Source of the DNA: Flavobacteriales bacterium
GTDB lineage: Bacteria; Bacteroidota; Bacteroidia; Flavobacteriales_D; Crocinitomicaceae
DNA length: 64,000 nucleotides
Reading direction: 5' to 3'
Assembly: GCA_947447525.1 (NCBI GenBank)
Contig: CANFJL010000002.1
Location: 62,001 to 126,000, forward strand
The notes beneath the pieces were generated by a model. The model was not told the DNA's origin. It did not search any database and saw nothing but the letters and a program-made list of their open reading frames with translations. Positions 7,204-15,471 of the stretch are shown piece by piece. Position numbers and translations under genes: made by a program. The first letter of the stretch is position 1, and each line of letters opens with the position of its first letter.

Positions 7204-8760
7204 ATGAAAAATTTAATTCTTCTAATTTTATTTACCACTTCCTTAACTATAATCAATGCTCAAAAAATACACATCAAGGTATTGAATGAGAAAGATACGG
7301 TTGTTCACCTCATAAAATATTTCGGTAAAGGTTTATATTATGCCGATACTGCTGTAATGAAAAATGGTGAAGTAACTTTCGATGGAGCGAAGCAAAAGGC
7401 AGGAATAATGGGTTTGTTGTTAACCGGTCAGCGTTATTTTGAATTTGTTTACAACAACGAAGCTATTGACTTAGAGACGAGTGGTCCTAACTTCATTGAT
7501 AACATGAAGGTTAAAAAATCAGAAGAGAACAAAATATTTATTCCTTATGTAAATTTCATCACCAAGAAAAAGACTGAGGCTGCTCAACTAGGAGATGAAC
7601 GCAATAAGTTAAAGCCAGAGGATGCGCAATTCAAAACCTTAGGCGAAAAAATAGACGGATTAAACAAAGAAGTCGAAGTGTATCAAAATAATATCATGTC
7701 GCAGCATAAAGATAAGTTGGTTGCGAAAATTGTAAAAATGTCAACAGAAATCGTAATTCCTGAAGCGCCAGTGGATGCTAAAGGAAATATCATTGATTCA
7801 AGTTTCCGTTTTCATTATTACCGTCAACATTATTGGGACAATGTAGATTTATTAGATGAGCGCTTGGTAAACAATCCTGTTTTTCATAATAAATTAGAAT
7901 ACTTTTTTAGCAAAAACATGATGATGCAACATTGGGACACTGTTCTTTATTATGCATTTGATTTTTGTGATCGGCTTAACCCTAAAACTAAAACTTTTGA
8001 ATATGTAGTTGGATGGCTTACTTCCACTTACGGTAAGAGCCAAATCATGGGTATGGATAAAGTATACTTATTTATGTTAGATCGCTACTACTGTACTAAA
8101 AATGAATCTGGTCAATCTCCTGCCTATTGGGTAGCGGAAGATAAATTCAAAGATTTATGCGATAACATCAAAAATAAAATCAATCTTGTGGTAGGTGTTC
8201 GTCCACCTAATTTAATCTTAAAAGATACTACCGATAATCATTGGGTGAATATGTATGACATAAAAGCCGATTATACCATTCTTTATTTTTGGGATCCAGA
8301 ATGTGGGCATTGTAAAAAAATCACTCCTAAAATTGAAAAACTATACACGGAGAAACTAAAAGCAAGAAATGTAGAGGTTTATTCTGTAGGAAAAGCCGTA
8401 GGTAAGGATTTTGAAGGATGGAAGAAATTTATAAGAGAAAATAATTTGAGTTTCATCAATGTAGCTGTAACGGATAAATTATACAATCTAGCTAAAACAG
8501 ATGCGGGTAGTCTTGTTCCAGTATTCCCTGGAGAAAAAGGAAAGCCAACCACTTTGGAATCTTTAAATTATCAAACTACCTATGACATCTTTTCTACACC
8601 AAAAGTATTTATTTTAGATAAAGATAAAAAGATCATTGCAAAGAGTATTTCCCTTTCTCAAGTAGAGGATTTGTTAGATAAATTACAAGGCAAAACGGAT
8701 TCTGTTAAATTATTTCCTCCAGACGCTGAGGAAGACGCTCAAATGCAGAAAAAAGACTAA
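7204..8760 (+). CDS. periplasmic thioredoxin-like (TlpA-type) protein with DUF4369/DUF5106-like N-terminus
   Basis: A 518-residue exported protein with a signal peptide at about residues 1-19, ending in INAQ. The N-terminal beta-sandwich (KIHIKVLNEKDTVVHLIKYFGKGLYYADTAVMK is of the DUF4369 type, given here only by its position at residues 20-60) is followed by a helical middle region of DUF5106 type. The C-terminal thioredoxin fold at about 335-495 has the redox motif CGHC in FWDPECGHCKKITPK. Such proteins act as thiol oxidoreductases or membrane-tethered thioredoxins in the Bacteroidota envelope; the substrate is unknown. The last 20 residues are acidic and Lys-rich. nrnA follows after two bases, so the two are almost surely co-transcribed. 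Confidence 0.85.
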   Translation: MKNLILLILFTTSLTIINAQKIHIKVLNEKDTVVHLIKYFGKGLYYADTAVMKNGEVTFDGAKQKAGIMGLLLTGQRYFEFVYNNEAIDLETSGPNFIDNMKVKKSEENKIFIPYVNFITKKKTEAAQLGDERNKLKPEDAQFKTLGEKIDGLNKEVEVYQNNIMSQHKDKLVAKIVKMSTEIVIPEAPVDAKGNIIDSSFRFHYYRQHYWDNVDLLDERLVNNPVFHNKLEYFFSKNMMMQHWDTVLYYAFDFCDRLNPKTKTFEYVVGWLTSTYGKSQIMGMDKVYLFMLDRYYCTKNESGQSPAYWVAEDKFKDLCDNIKNKINLVVGVRPPNLILKDTTDNHWVNMYDIKADYTILYFWDPECGHCKKITPKIEKLYTEKLKARNVEVYSVGKAVGKDFEGWKKFIRENNLSFINVAVTDKLYNLAKTDAGSLVPVFPGEKGKPTTLESLNYQTTYDIFSTPKVFILDKDKKIIAKSISLSQVEDLLDKLQGKTDSVKLFPPDAEEDAQMQKKD

Positions 8761-8762
8761 GA

Positions 8763-9761
8763 ATGACAGACGAAATTAGTGCCCTTAAACAAATAGTAAG
8801 CACTACAAAAAAAGCAATAATATTGGCACACAAATCTCCCGATGGTGATGCTGTAGGCAGTTCGATTGCTTGGAATGTTTTTCTTAAGAAATTAAATATA
8901 GAAACACTAGTTGTTTTTCCCGATCAACCCGCACCGTTTTTATTGCCATTTTTAGAAGGGCTTGAAGCGCTTTATTTTGATAAAGACAGTGAAGCAATTA
9001 AAGAATTTGCTACAGAAGGAACCACTTTATTCTGCCTTGACTTTAATACGGAGAGTCGTGTTGGAGCAGAAGCAGAGGTATGGATTTCTAATTATTCTGG
9101 AAAAAGGGTAATGTTAGATCATCATCCCTTTCCATCTGACTTCTGTGATGTAACCATTTCTAGAACTAAAGTTTGCTCTACAGCACAATTAGTTTATGAA
9201 TGTATTGAAGAAATGGGGTATTTAGAGTTAATGGATTCGAATTTAGGTCAGGGGATCTACCTAGGTATCATGACCGATACTGGTTCTTTTCGCTACCCAT
9301 CTGTAAATCCAAAGACCCATTTGATATTGGCTCATTTAATGCAATTAGGTTTACAACATTTCAAAATCCATGAAGCAATCTTTGATGTCAACACTATAGA
9401 TCGTTTGCAATTAAGAGGTTTTGCTATTGCTGAAAAGTTAGTGTGCATTCCAGGTAAGCCCATTGCATACATGAGTATGTCCAAAGAAGAATTGAGTAGA
9501 TTTAATTATCAAAAAGGAGACACAGAAGGCTTAGTGAATGTTATTTTATCCATTGAAGGGTTTTCCATTGCTGCCTTTTTTATGGAAACAAATGATGGTG
9601 TTAAGATTTCTTTTAGATCAAAAGGAGATTATTTTGTAAATGAATTCTCCTCTCGCAATTTTCAAGGTGGAGGTCATCAATATGCAGCAGGAGGATTTAG
9701 TCCAGATAGTTTAGAAAAAACCTTAGAAAGATTTGAATCATTAATTGGAGAATTAGCATGA
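8763..9761 (+). CDS. nrnA: bifunctional oligoribonuclease / PAP phosphatase NrnA (DHH-DHHA1)
   Basis: This cytoplasmic metal-dependent phosphoesterase degrades 2-5 nt RNA to mononucleotides and hydrolyses 3'-phosphoadenosine 5'-phosphate. The DHH domain holds LAHKSPDGDAVGSS near residue 20, LDFNTESRVG, and VMLDHHPFP. GIMTDTGSFRYPS is the fourth metal-site motif. The DHHA1 domain at the end carries ISFRSKGDYFVNEF and the nucleotide-binding loop FQGGGHQYAAGG. The length of 332 residues is normal. The next gene overlaps its stop by four bases (ATGA), indicating coupling. The order nrnA followed by a GldI-type FKBP lipoprotein is the usual flavobacterial arrangement. Confidence 0.95.
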   Translation: MTDEISALKQIVSTTKKAIILAHKSPDGDAVGSSIAWNVFLKKLNIETLVVFPDQPAPFLLPFLEGLEALYFDKDSEAIKEFATEGTTLFCLDFNTESRVGAEAEVWISNYSGKRVMLDHHPFPSDFCDVTISRTKVCSTAQLVYECIEEMGYLELMDSNLGQGIYLGIMTDTGSFRYPSVNPKTHLILAHLMQLGLQHFKIHEAIFDVNTIDRLQLRGFAIAEKLVCIPGKPIAYMSMSKEELSRFNYQKGDTEGLVNVILSIEGFSIAAFFMETNDGVKISFRSKGDYFVNEFSSRNFQGGGHQYAAGGFSPDSLEKTLERFESLIGELA

Positions 9762-10279
9762 GAGTTAAGTCCTTCATAGCTTCTTTAATATTTCTATCGC
9801 TACTTTCTTGTACAGAACAATCTAAGCCCATTGTTAAAAAACCACAATGGTCAAGTGCTCACTCGGTAAGCTATCAACAAGAAATAAACGAAAGAGAACA
9901 AATTAAAATCGCATTATTTTTAGAGCAGCACCCTGAATTATTAATGACGAAAACTGAAACTGGTTTACGTTACATGATTTATAAAACGAATTCAAATTTA
10001 GATAAAGCGTTACCAGGTCAAAAGGTTAAAGTTGCTTTAATCATTAAATTATTGGATGGTTCAACTTGTTACACATCTATTGAAGAACCAGAAGTATTCA
10101 CGGTGGACAAATCGGATATTGAATCAGGACTTAATGAAGCGGTGAAGCTTATGTCGTTAGGTGATAAAGCAAAACTGATACTTCCGAGTCATTTAGCTTT
10201 GGGATTGGTGGGAGATCAAGATAAAATTCCGCCATTAGCAATTTTATATATTGATGTTGAACTTTTAGAAATTAAATAA
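9758..10279 (+). CDS. gldI: GldI-like FKBP-type peptidyl-prolyl isomerase lipoprotein
   Basis: This 173-residue lipoprotein has a lipobox ending at Cys18 (LLSC). An FKBP fold covers about residues 65-172: ETGLRYMIYK opening, PGQKVKVAL, LLDGSTCYTS, the SGLNEAVKLMSLGDKAKLILPSHLALG core, and IPPLAILYIDVELL at the end. Several FKBP active-site aromatics are not obvious, so isomerase activity is uncertain. In Flavobacterium, GldI is an FKBP lipoprotein needed for gliding and T9SS function, and it lies directly after nrnA as here. The assignment to GldI rests on gene order and family, not on detailed alignment. It is translationally coupled to nrnA. Confidence 0.72.
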   Translation: MRVKSFIASLIFLSLLSCTEQSKPIVKKPQWSSAHSVSYQQEINEREQIKIALFLEQHPELLMTKTETGLRYMIYKTNSNLDKALPGQKVKVALIIKLLDGSTCYTSIEEPEVFTVDKSDIESGLNEAVKLMSLGDKAKLILPSHLALGLVGDQDKIPPLAILYIDVELLEIK

Positions 10280-10280
10280 C

Positions 10281-11204
10281 ATGACAACTACCTTTCCAAT
10301 TAAAAGACTCACATCTTATCAATTCCTTTCAGTTTTGTTTTTTCTATTCTTGCTCATTTCTTGCGAGGATACAAATAAGAATAAAAACAATTCTAAGAAT
10401 AGACAGGATAAGCATTTAGTGAAACAAGGGAAGCAAGTCAAAAAAACAGATTCACTTAGTAATGATCCTAAATCTAATTTAAGGAATTTCGAAAAGGGTA
10501 AAATTGAGAACACTTTAGCCATGAAAAATGGTTTAATCATTAAATGGCTGGCTAAAGGGAAAGGGGAGAAAATTAAAAAAGGAGAAGTTGTATTGTTAGA
10601 ATATAGATTGGCACTGCCAGATGGAAGGATAATAGACGGAAATCAAAGGATAAAAATGCCATTCATACCTTTTATGGTCGGTTATAATATGCAAACAAAA
10701 GGTTGGGATTTAGCGCTTTGCGAAATGAAAGTAGGGGATTTTGTAAAAGTTGAAATTCCCGCAGATTTGGCTAGAGGAGAAAAGGGGATACCAGGCGTCA
10801 TTCCTCCCAATTCTGCCAATTGGCTTTACTTGAAAGTTCGGGCAAGAGTTAGTCCCGAGTATAATGAAGGTGGTGTTCAAGTTTGGACCTTAATGAAAGG
10901 AGAGGCAAGCGATGTAGATCAAACCATGGATAAAGAAATTCAATACCATGCTATTGTTTCCACAGCTTCCAATCCATCGGTAATGAACACCTATGCGGCT
11001 CATTTTCCTTTAAAATATGCTCCAGGTCAAAAAAATGTAATACCAGGTTTGCGTAAAACGCTAAATAATGCTAAAAAAGGAGAAAAGATATTTGTCTTAG
11101 TAGATGCCAAACAAGCTTATGGATCAAGAGGTTATGTGAATTTAATTAAACCAAACGAATCCGTTTTCTTCAACCTTACCATTAAAGATGTTAGGCCTAT
11201 TTAA
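10281..11204 (+). CDS. lipoprotein with two FKBP-type domains
   Basis: This protein has 307 residues with a lipobox at Cys28 (LLISCED) after a long hydrophobic stretch. A Lys/Asn-rich linker follows at about residues 30-65. The first FKBP domain (about 80-190) shows MKNGLIIKWLAKGKGEKIKKG, here positioned only, then LALPDGRIIDG, GYNMQTKGWDLALCEMKVGD and IPGVIPPNSANWLYL. The second domain (about 205-307) shows YHAIVSTASNPSVMNTY, PGLRKTLNNAKKGEKIF and VDAKQAYGSRGY. Both keep the turn that precedes the FKBP active-site helix. It probably acts as a folding helper in the periplasm or on the outer membrane for exported proteins. It starts one base after the GldI-like gene, in the same operon. Confidence 0.85.
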   Translation: MTTTFPIKRLTSYQFLSVLFFLFLLISCEDTNKNKNNSKNRQDKHLVKQGKQVKKTDSLSNDPKSNLRNFEKGKIENTLAMKNGLIIKWLAKGKGEKIKKGEVVLLEYRLALPDGRIIDGNQRIKMPFIPFMVGYNMQTKGWDLALCEMKVGDFVKVEIPADLARGEKGIPGVIPPNSANWLYLKVRARVSPEYNEGGVQVWTLMKGEASDVDQTMDKEIQYHAIVSTASNPSVMNTYAAHFPLKYAPGQKNVIPGLRKTLNNAKKGEKIFVLVDAKQAYGSRGYVNLIKPNESVFFNLTIKDVRPI

Positions 11205-11215
11205 ATCGAATTGGT

Positions 11216-11223
11216 TATATTTG
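11216..11223 (+). promoter_or_regulatory. -7 promoter element TATATTTG, M23 peptidase-bamD-recN run
   Basis: This is an exact TAnnTTTG match 20 bases before the GTG start of the M23/LysM gene. It would give this group of housekeeping genes its own promoter, in addition to read-through from nrnA. Confidence 0.45.
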
Positions 11224-11243
11224 ACCTTCCTTAAAAATTAAGT

Positions 11244-12245
11244 GTGCGATTTAAATTATTCTGTATTGGATTCATTTCATTTTTTAGCCTAACATTGTTA
11301 GCTCAAAAGGCAATTGATACAGTAGATACACCTATGGGAAAGATTGTAATTTTTAACAATCGCACCTGGAGTTTATTGAATGAGTCTACTTTCAATGGTA
11401 TCTTAAACACACGAGTGCATCAAGAAGTTCAGAAGTATAATCCACCTTTTAATCAAGCCTGGAATAATGAATCTTGCTTTACTGGTAAAAATAATGACCT
11501 TTCAAGATTGACTGATACCATCATTTTAAATCTGAACTACAAAACCGAGGATGATTTTACTATTCCCGTAAAAGGAGTTGTTACTTCTCGATATGGTTTT
11601 AGAAGTGGTAGAAATCACAATGGTATTGATTTAGGTTTGAATATTGGAGATACTGTTAGAGCGGCTTTCTCTGGTAAAATAAGATATGCGAAATTTAATG
11701 ATGGAGGATTTGGAAATTTGGTTATTATAAGACATCACAATGGTTTAGAGACTTTTTATGCCCATATGAGTAAACTTATCGTTGTTCCCAATCAAGATGT
11801 TAAATCTGGAGAGCCCATTGGTTTAGGAGGAAATACAGGGAGATCTTTTGGTCCACATTTACATTTCGAAGTACGATTTTATGATTCTCCATTAAATCCT
11901 GAGGAAATTATTGACTTTACGGTTAAAGAATTAAAAAAACCAGAATTGACTGTAAATAAAGCATTGTTTAGACCAGGCGCTAAGCCTAGTGAGAATTTTG
12001 AAATTGATCCGCTTGCAGCGAATGAAAATGATACAGTGGTCAATGTTCAGCCGATATTAAAGCCTGTTACAAAACCTCCTGTTAAAGTACCAGCGGTTCA
12101 AGTGAAATATTATAAGATTAAATCTGGAGATACCCTCACGGAAATTGCAGCAAGGAATAATACCACTGTTTCAAAGTTATGTCAATTGAATGGCATCAAA
12201 CCAAGTACTCCGATTCAAGTAGGACGAAGCTTAAGAGTTAAATAA
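11244..12245 (+). CDS. M23 family peptidoglycan endopeptidase with LysM domain
   Basis: An exported 333-residue cell-wall hydrolase or hydrolase activator. A signal peptide occupies about residues 1-20 (SLTLLAQ). The M23/LytM domain at about 108-225 has the first zinc ligands in GRNHNGIDLGLNIGD, the FYAHMSK strand and the second HxH set in SFGPHLHFEVR, so all ligands are present and the enzyme should be active. A proline/valine-rich linker leads to a C-terminal LysM repeat (YYKIKSGDTLTEIAARNN, then VSKLCQLNGI) that binds glycan chains. The start is GTG at 11244, and the signal peptide begins there. The stop overlaps the start of bamD (TAATG). Confidence 0.92.
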   Translation: MRFKLFCIGFISFFSLTLLAQKAIDTVDTPMGKIVIFNNRTWSLLNESTFNGILNTRVHQEVQKYNPPFNQAWNNESCFTGKNNDLSRLTDTIILNLNYKTEDDFTIPVKGVVTSRYGFRSGRNHNGIDLGLNIGDTVRAAFSGKIRYAKFNDGGFGNLVIIRHHNGLETFYAHMSKLIVVPNQDVKSGEPIGLGGNTGRSFGPHLHFEVRFYDSPLNPEEIIDFTVKELKKPELTVNKALFRPGAKPSENFEIDPLAANENDTVVNVQPILKPVTKPPVKVPAVQVKYYKIKSGDTLTEIAARNNTTVSKLCQLNGIKPSTPIQVGRSLRVK

Positions 12246-13051
12246 TGAAAAAGAGAACTAAATATTTGGTGTTGGCGTTCATCTCATTGCTTTTAGGAGC
12301 TTGTTCCAACTATAATAAAATTATCAAAGGCGACGATTATCAAGAAAAATTTAGACTTGCTAATGAGATGTTTGAAGATAAAAATTATGATCGTTGTATA
12401 ATTCTATACGAGCAAGTTTATCAGCATGCCCCAAAAACAGATGAGGGTGAAGTTGCTTATTATAGATTGGCTAAAAGTTATTACCAAATGGAAGATTTCT
12501 ATATGGCTGGTTACTATTTTAGCGCCTATATTCAACGTTTTCCTTACAGTGTGAAAAATGAGGAAGCTTTATTCTTAACAGCTTTGTGTAGTGTTCAAAA
12601 TTCACCTGAATATTCATTAGATCAGACAGAAACTTTAACTGCAATCAATAATGTACAGCAATTTGTTGATCGATATCCTAATTCCAACTTAGTTGATTCT
12701 TGTAACCATGTAATTGATCGATTGCGATTAAAATTGGAGATTAAAGAATTTGAAAAAGTAAAAGCGTATTCACGAACACAATATTTTCGAGCAGCTGTGA
12801 CTGCAGCAGATTTGTTTTGTGATAATTTCCCTTTGTCTAATTTTAAAGAAGAAACCATCTATTTGGCCGTAAAGAATTGTGCTTCTTATGCTTTAAATAG
12901 TATTGATAGTAAAAAAAAGGAGCGAATTGAGGAATCTATAGAAAGATATCGTAACTTTGCATTCGAATATCCCGATTCTAGGTACATCCGTGAATTAGAT
13001 GTTCTCAACAAAAAGATTGAATCTGAATTAAAATTACTTACCGAAAATTAA
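12245..13051 (+). CDS. bamD: outer membrane assembly lipoprotein BamD
   Basis: BamD is the essential TPR lipoprotein of the BAM complex that inserts beta-barrel proteins into the outer membrane. This 268-residue protein has its lipobox at Cys20 (LLLGAC) followed by SNYNKIIKGDD. TPR-like helical pairs run through it: FRLANEMFEDKNYDRCIILYEQVY, given by position at residues about 36-60, VAYYRLAKSYYQMEDFYMAG, and YYFSAYIQRFPYS. The SYYQ..D...A..YF..F...P pattern is the BamD/YfiO signature. It overlaps the upstream M23 gene by one base and precedes rpoZ by six bases, an order kept in most flavobacteria. Confidence 0.93.
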   Translation: MKKRTKYLVLAFISLLLGACSNYNKIIKGDDYQEKFRLANEMFEDKNYDRCIILYEQVYQHAPKTDEGEVAYYRLAKSYYQMEDFYMAGYYFSAYIQRFPYSVKNEEALFLTALCSVQNSPEYSLDQTETLTAINNVQQFVDRYPNSNLVDSCNHVIDRLRLKLEIKEFEKVKAYSRTQYFRAAVTAADLFCDNFPLSNFKEETIYLAVKNCASYALNSIDSKKKERIEESIERYRNFAFEYPDSRYIRELDVLNKKIESELKLLTEN

Positions 13052-13057
13052 AGTAAA

Positions 13058-13381
13058 ATGAGTTATAAAAACACCAACGCAGAGAAAACTACCATTACCC
13101 GTGACACCATCTTAATTGAGGAAAAGACAGGTAATATCTATCAATCACTTGTAGCAATCTCAAAGCGCTCTAACCAAATTAGCACTCAAATTAAAGAGGA
13201 GTTAACTGCGAAATTGCAAGAGTTTGCAACGACAACAGATAATTTAGAGGAGATTTTTGAAAATAGAGAACAAATCGAAATTTCTAAGCATTACGAAAAA
13301 ATGCCTAAGGCAACTGCAATCGCTACTCAAGAACTTCTTGATGATAAAATTTATATGAGAAATCCTGAAGAGGAAATCTAA
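13058..13381 (+). CDS. rpoZ: RNA polymerase omega/Rpb6-type subunit
   Basis: This 107-residue protein is of the Bacteroidota omega family, which resembles archaeal/eukaryotic Rpb6 more than E. coli omega. The N-terminal half has NIYQSLVAISKRSNQIS, corresponding to the conserved helix that clamps the beta' C-terminus. The C-terminal half carries the phylum-specific ATTDNLEEIFENREQIEISK segment. Its position between bamD and coaBC is the standard one. It helps beta' fold and stay assembled. The gene ends three bases before coaBC. Confidence 0.9.
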   Translation: MSYKNTNAEKTTITRDTILIEEKTGNIYQSLVAISKRSNQISTQIKEELTAKLQEFATTTDNLEEIFENREQIEISKHYEKMPKATAIATQELLDDKIYMRNPEEEI

Positions 13382-13384
13382 ATC

Positions 13385-14572
13385 ATGCGCATACTTATAG
13401 GAGTTAGTGGTGGAATTGCAGCATATAAAATTCCATTTCTCATTCGTTTATTAAAAAAAATAGGGGCAGAAGTCAAATGTATTATGACTCCTGCCTCTTC
13501 TGATTTTATAAGTCCTCTCGTACTTTCAACGCTATCCAACAATCCGGTTGGAATTGATTTCTGGAATCCAAAAGATGGAACATGGAACAATCATGTAGCC
13601 TATGGAGAATGGGCAGATTTACTTGTTATTGCTCCAGCAACCGCCAACACTTTAAGTAAAATGGCAAATGGTACTTGTGACAATCTTCTCTTAGCAACTT
13701 ATCTCTCTATGCGCAATCGAACATTAGTTGTTCCGGCAATGGATCTTGATATGTACGCACACCCCAGTACAAAAAGGAATTTAAAGCAGATTGAACAAGA
13801 TGCTTGTTTTGTAATCCCTGCAAAAATAGGGGAGTTGGCAAGCGGTTTGGTAGGAGAAGGTAGAATGGCAGAGCCAGAAGAAATTGTTGCTGAAATTTTA
13901 AGATTGCTTCAAATCGAACAAGCTTTTCTAAATAAAAAGATTTTAATTACAGCAGGTCCAACTCAAGAAGCAATTGATCCTGTTCGATTTATCGGCAATA
14001 ATTCTAGCGGAAAAATGGGCTTTGCTTTAGCAGAACAAGCGCTAAATCTTGGTGCTGAAGTTCATTTAGTGACCGGACCAACTTCTTGTACTTTAGAACA
14101 TGAGAACCTAATTTGTTACCCTGTAGTGAGCGCTAATGATATGTTTGAGTGTGTAAAAAGTCTTTGGGACACTTGTGAAATAGGCGTTTTTGCAGCCGCT
14201 GTTGCCGATTATCGTCCAGTAGAGGTTGCGGAACAAAAAATTAAAAAATCAGAAGATACTTTACAAATCGATTTAATTAAAAATCCAGATATTGTAGCTT
14301 GGGCTGCAGCACATAAAAATAATACGCAAAAAGTCATTGGATTTGCTCTTGAAACCAATAATGCTAAAGAAAATGCGTTAGCAAAATTGAATGCAAAAAA
14401 AATGGATGCCATTGTATTAAATTCTTTAGGTGAAAAAGGTGTAGGTTTCGAAGTGGATACCAACAAAATAACTATCTTAGATTCCAAAGGAAATTCAGAA
14501 GAATTTGAACTTAAATTGAAATCCCAAGTTGCAAAAGATATATTTGAATTTATTTTAAAATTGGAGAAATGA
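13385..14572 (+). CDS. coaBC: CoaBC: phosphopantothenoylcysteine decarboxylase / phosphopantothenate-cysteine ligase
   Basis: This bifunctional coenzyme A enzyme has 395 residues. The N-terminal flavin-dependent CoaC half (about 1-180) shows GVSGGIAAYK, the FMN-contact segment APATANTLSKMANGTCDNLL and PAMDLDMYAHPST. The C-terminal CoaB half (about 185-395) shows LITAGPTQEAIDPVRFIGN, NSSGKMGFALAEQA, FAAAVADYRP and the substrate Lys motif KIKKS. It joins 4'-phosphopantothenate to cysteine and then decarboxylates the product. The DUF4835/PorD-type gene overlaps its stop by four bases. Confidence 0.97.
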   Translation: MRILIGVSGGIAAYKIPFLIRLLKKIGAEVKCIMTPASSDFISPLVLSTLSNNPVGIDFWNPKDGTWNNHVAYGEWADLLVIAPATANTLSKMANGTCDNLLLATYLSMRNRTLVVPAMDLDMYAHPSTKRNLKQIEQDACFVIPAKIGELASGLVGEGRMAEPEEIVAEILRLLQIEQAFLNKKILITAGPTQEAIDPVRFIGNNSSGKMGFALAEQALNLGAEVHLVTGPTSCTLEHENLICYPVVSANDMFECVKSLWDTCEIGVFAAAVADYRPVEVAEQKIKKSEDTLQIDLIKNPDIVAWAAAHKNNTQKVIGFALETNNAKENALAKLNAKKMDAIVLNSLGEKGVGFEVDTNKITILDSKGNSEEFELKLKSQVAKDIFEFILKLEK

Positions 14573-15471
14573 AAATAGCTTTTCTGGTCTTAATGGTTTT
14601 TTTAATAGGTGCAATTAAGGCACAAGAACTCAATTGTCAAGTTACTATTATTACAGAAGCCAAATTGGAGGTGAATAGTACGGAGCAAGATGCCTTGACT
14701 CAGTTAAAACAAACCGTTACTGATTTAATGAATAATACCCAATGGACTAAAGACAAGTTCAAAATCGAGGAGCGCATCAATTGTAATATTCAATTTCAAA
14801 TTAATAAAATTCCTAGTCCAGGAACCTTTTCTGGATCTATTCAAATTCAGTCGTCACGACCTTCATTCAATTCTTCTTACAATACTGTATTATTGAATTA
14901 TCAAGATGATGATGTGGTATTTGCTTATTCAAGGAATTCCATGTTGATCTATGCTCCAAATCAATTTCGGGATAATCTTTCTTCTATCTTAGCATTTTAT
15001 GCTTACTTCATAATCGGTATGGATTATGACTCCTTCTCTTTAAAAGGTGGAACTCCTTATTTCAATGAAGCACAACAAATTGTAAGCAACGCTCAAAGTT
15101 CTAATATGATTGGTTGGAAATCAAATGAACAAGGGAAAAGAAATCGTTATTGGTTGGTGGATAATATTTTGCAAACAGCTTTCGAACCTTTAAGAGAATG
15201 TAATTATAGCTACCATAGAAAAGGTATAGATCAACTAGGGGGTGACAAAGTGAAAGCTAGAAAAGCTATCTATGATGCCTTAGGAAAATTACAACCTGTA
15301 GCTCAATCGCGTCCAAATAATTTAAATGTCCTGAGTTTTTTATCTTCTAAGAGAAATGAAATTAAGAATCTAGTTTCAGATGCTGATTTAAAAGAGAAAA
15401 CAGATTTTGTGAATTTGCTTAAGAAACTAGATCCAGCGAATACTTCAAAATATCAAGAAATTCTCAACTAA
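14569..15471 (+). CDS. porD: DUF4835 family protein, PorD-type T9SS-associated periplasmic protein
   Basis: This exported 300-residue protein has a signal peptide to about residue 18 (GAIKAQ) followed by ELNCQVTIITEAK. Family traits are WTKDKFKIEERINCN (residues about 62-76), DVVFAYSRNSMLIYAPNQ-like central strands, and ILAFYAYFIIGMDYDSFS. This is DUF4835 (PF16119). I recall that the family is now annotated as type IX secretion protein PorD, but I cannot confirm this here; its precise function is not established. The slot between coaBC and recN is conserved in Flavobacteriia. It overlaps coaBC by four bases, and recN starts on the base after its stop codon. Confidence 0.8.
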   Translation: MKIAFLVLMVFLIGAIKAQELNCQVTIITEAKLEVNSTEQDALTQLKQTVTDLMNNTQWTKDKFKIEERINCNIQFQINKIPSPGTFSGSIQIQSSRPSFNSSYNTVLLNYQDDDVVFAYSRNSMLIYAPNQFRDNLSSILAFYAYFIIGMDYDSFSLKGGTPYFNEAQQIVSNAQSSNMIGWKSNEQGKRNRYWLVDNILQTAFEPLRECNYSYHRKGIDQLGGDKVKARKAIYDALGKLQPVAQSRPNNLNVLSFLSSKRNEIKNLVSDADLKEKTDFVNLLKKLDPANTSKYQEILN

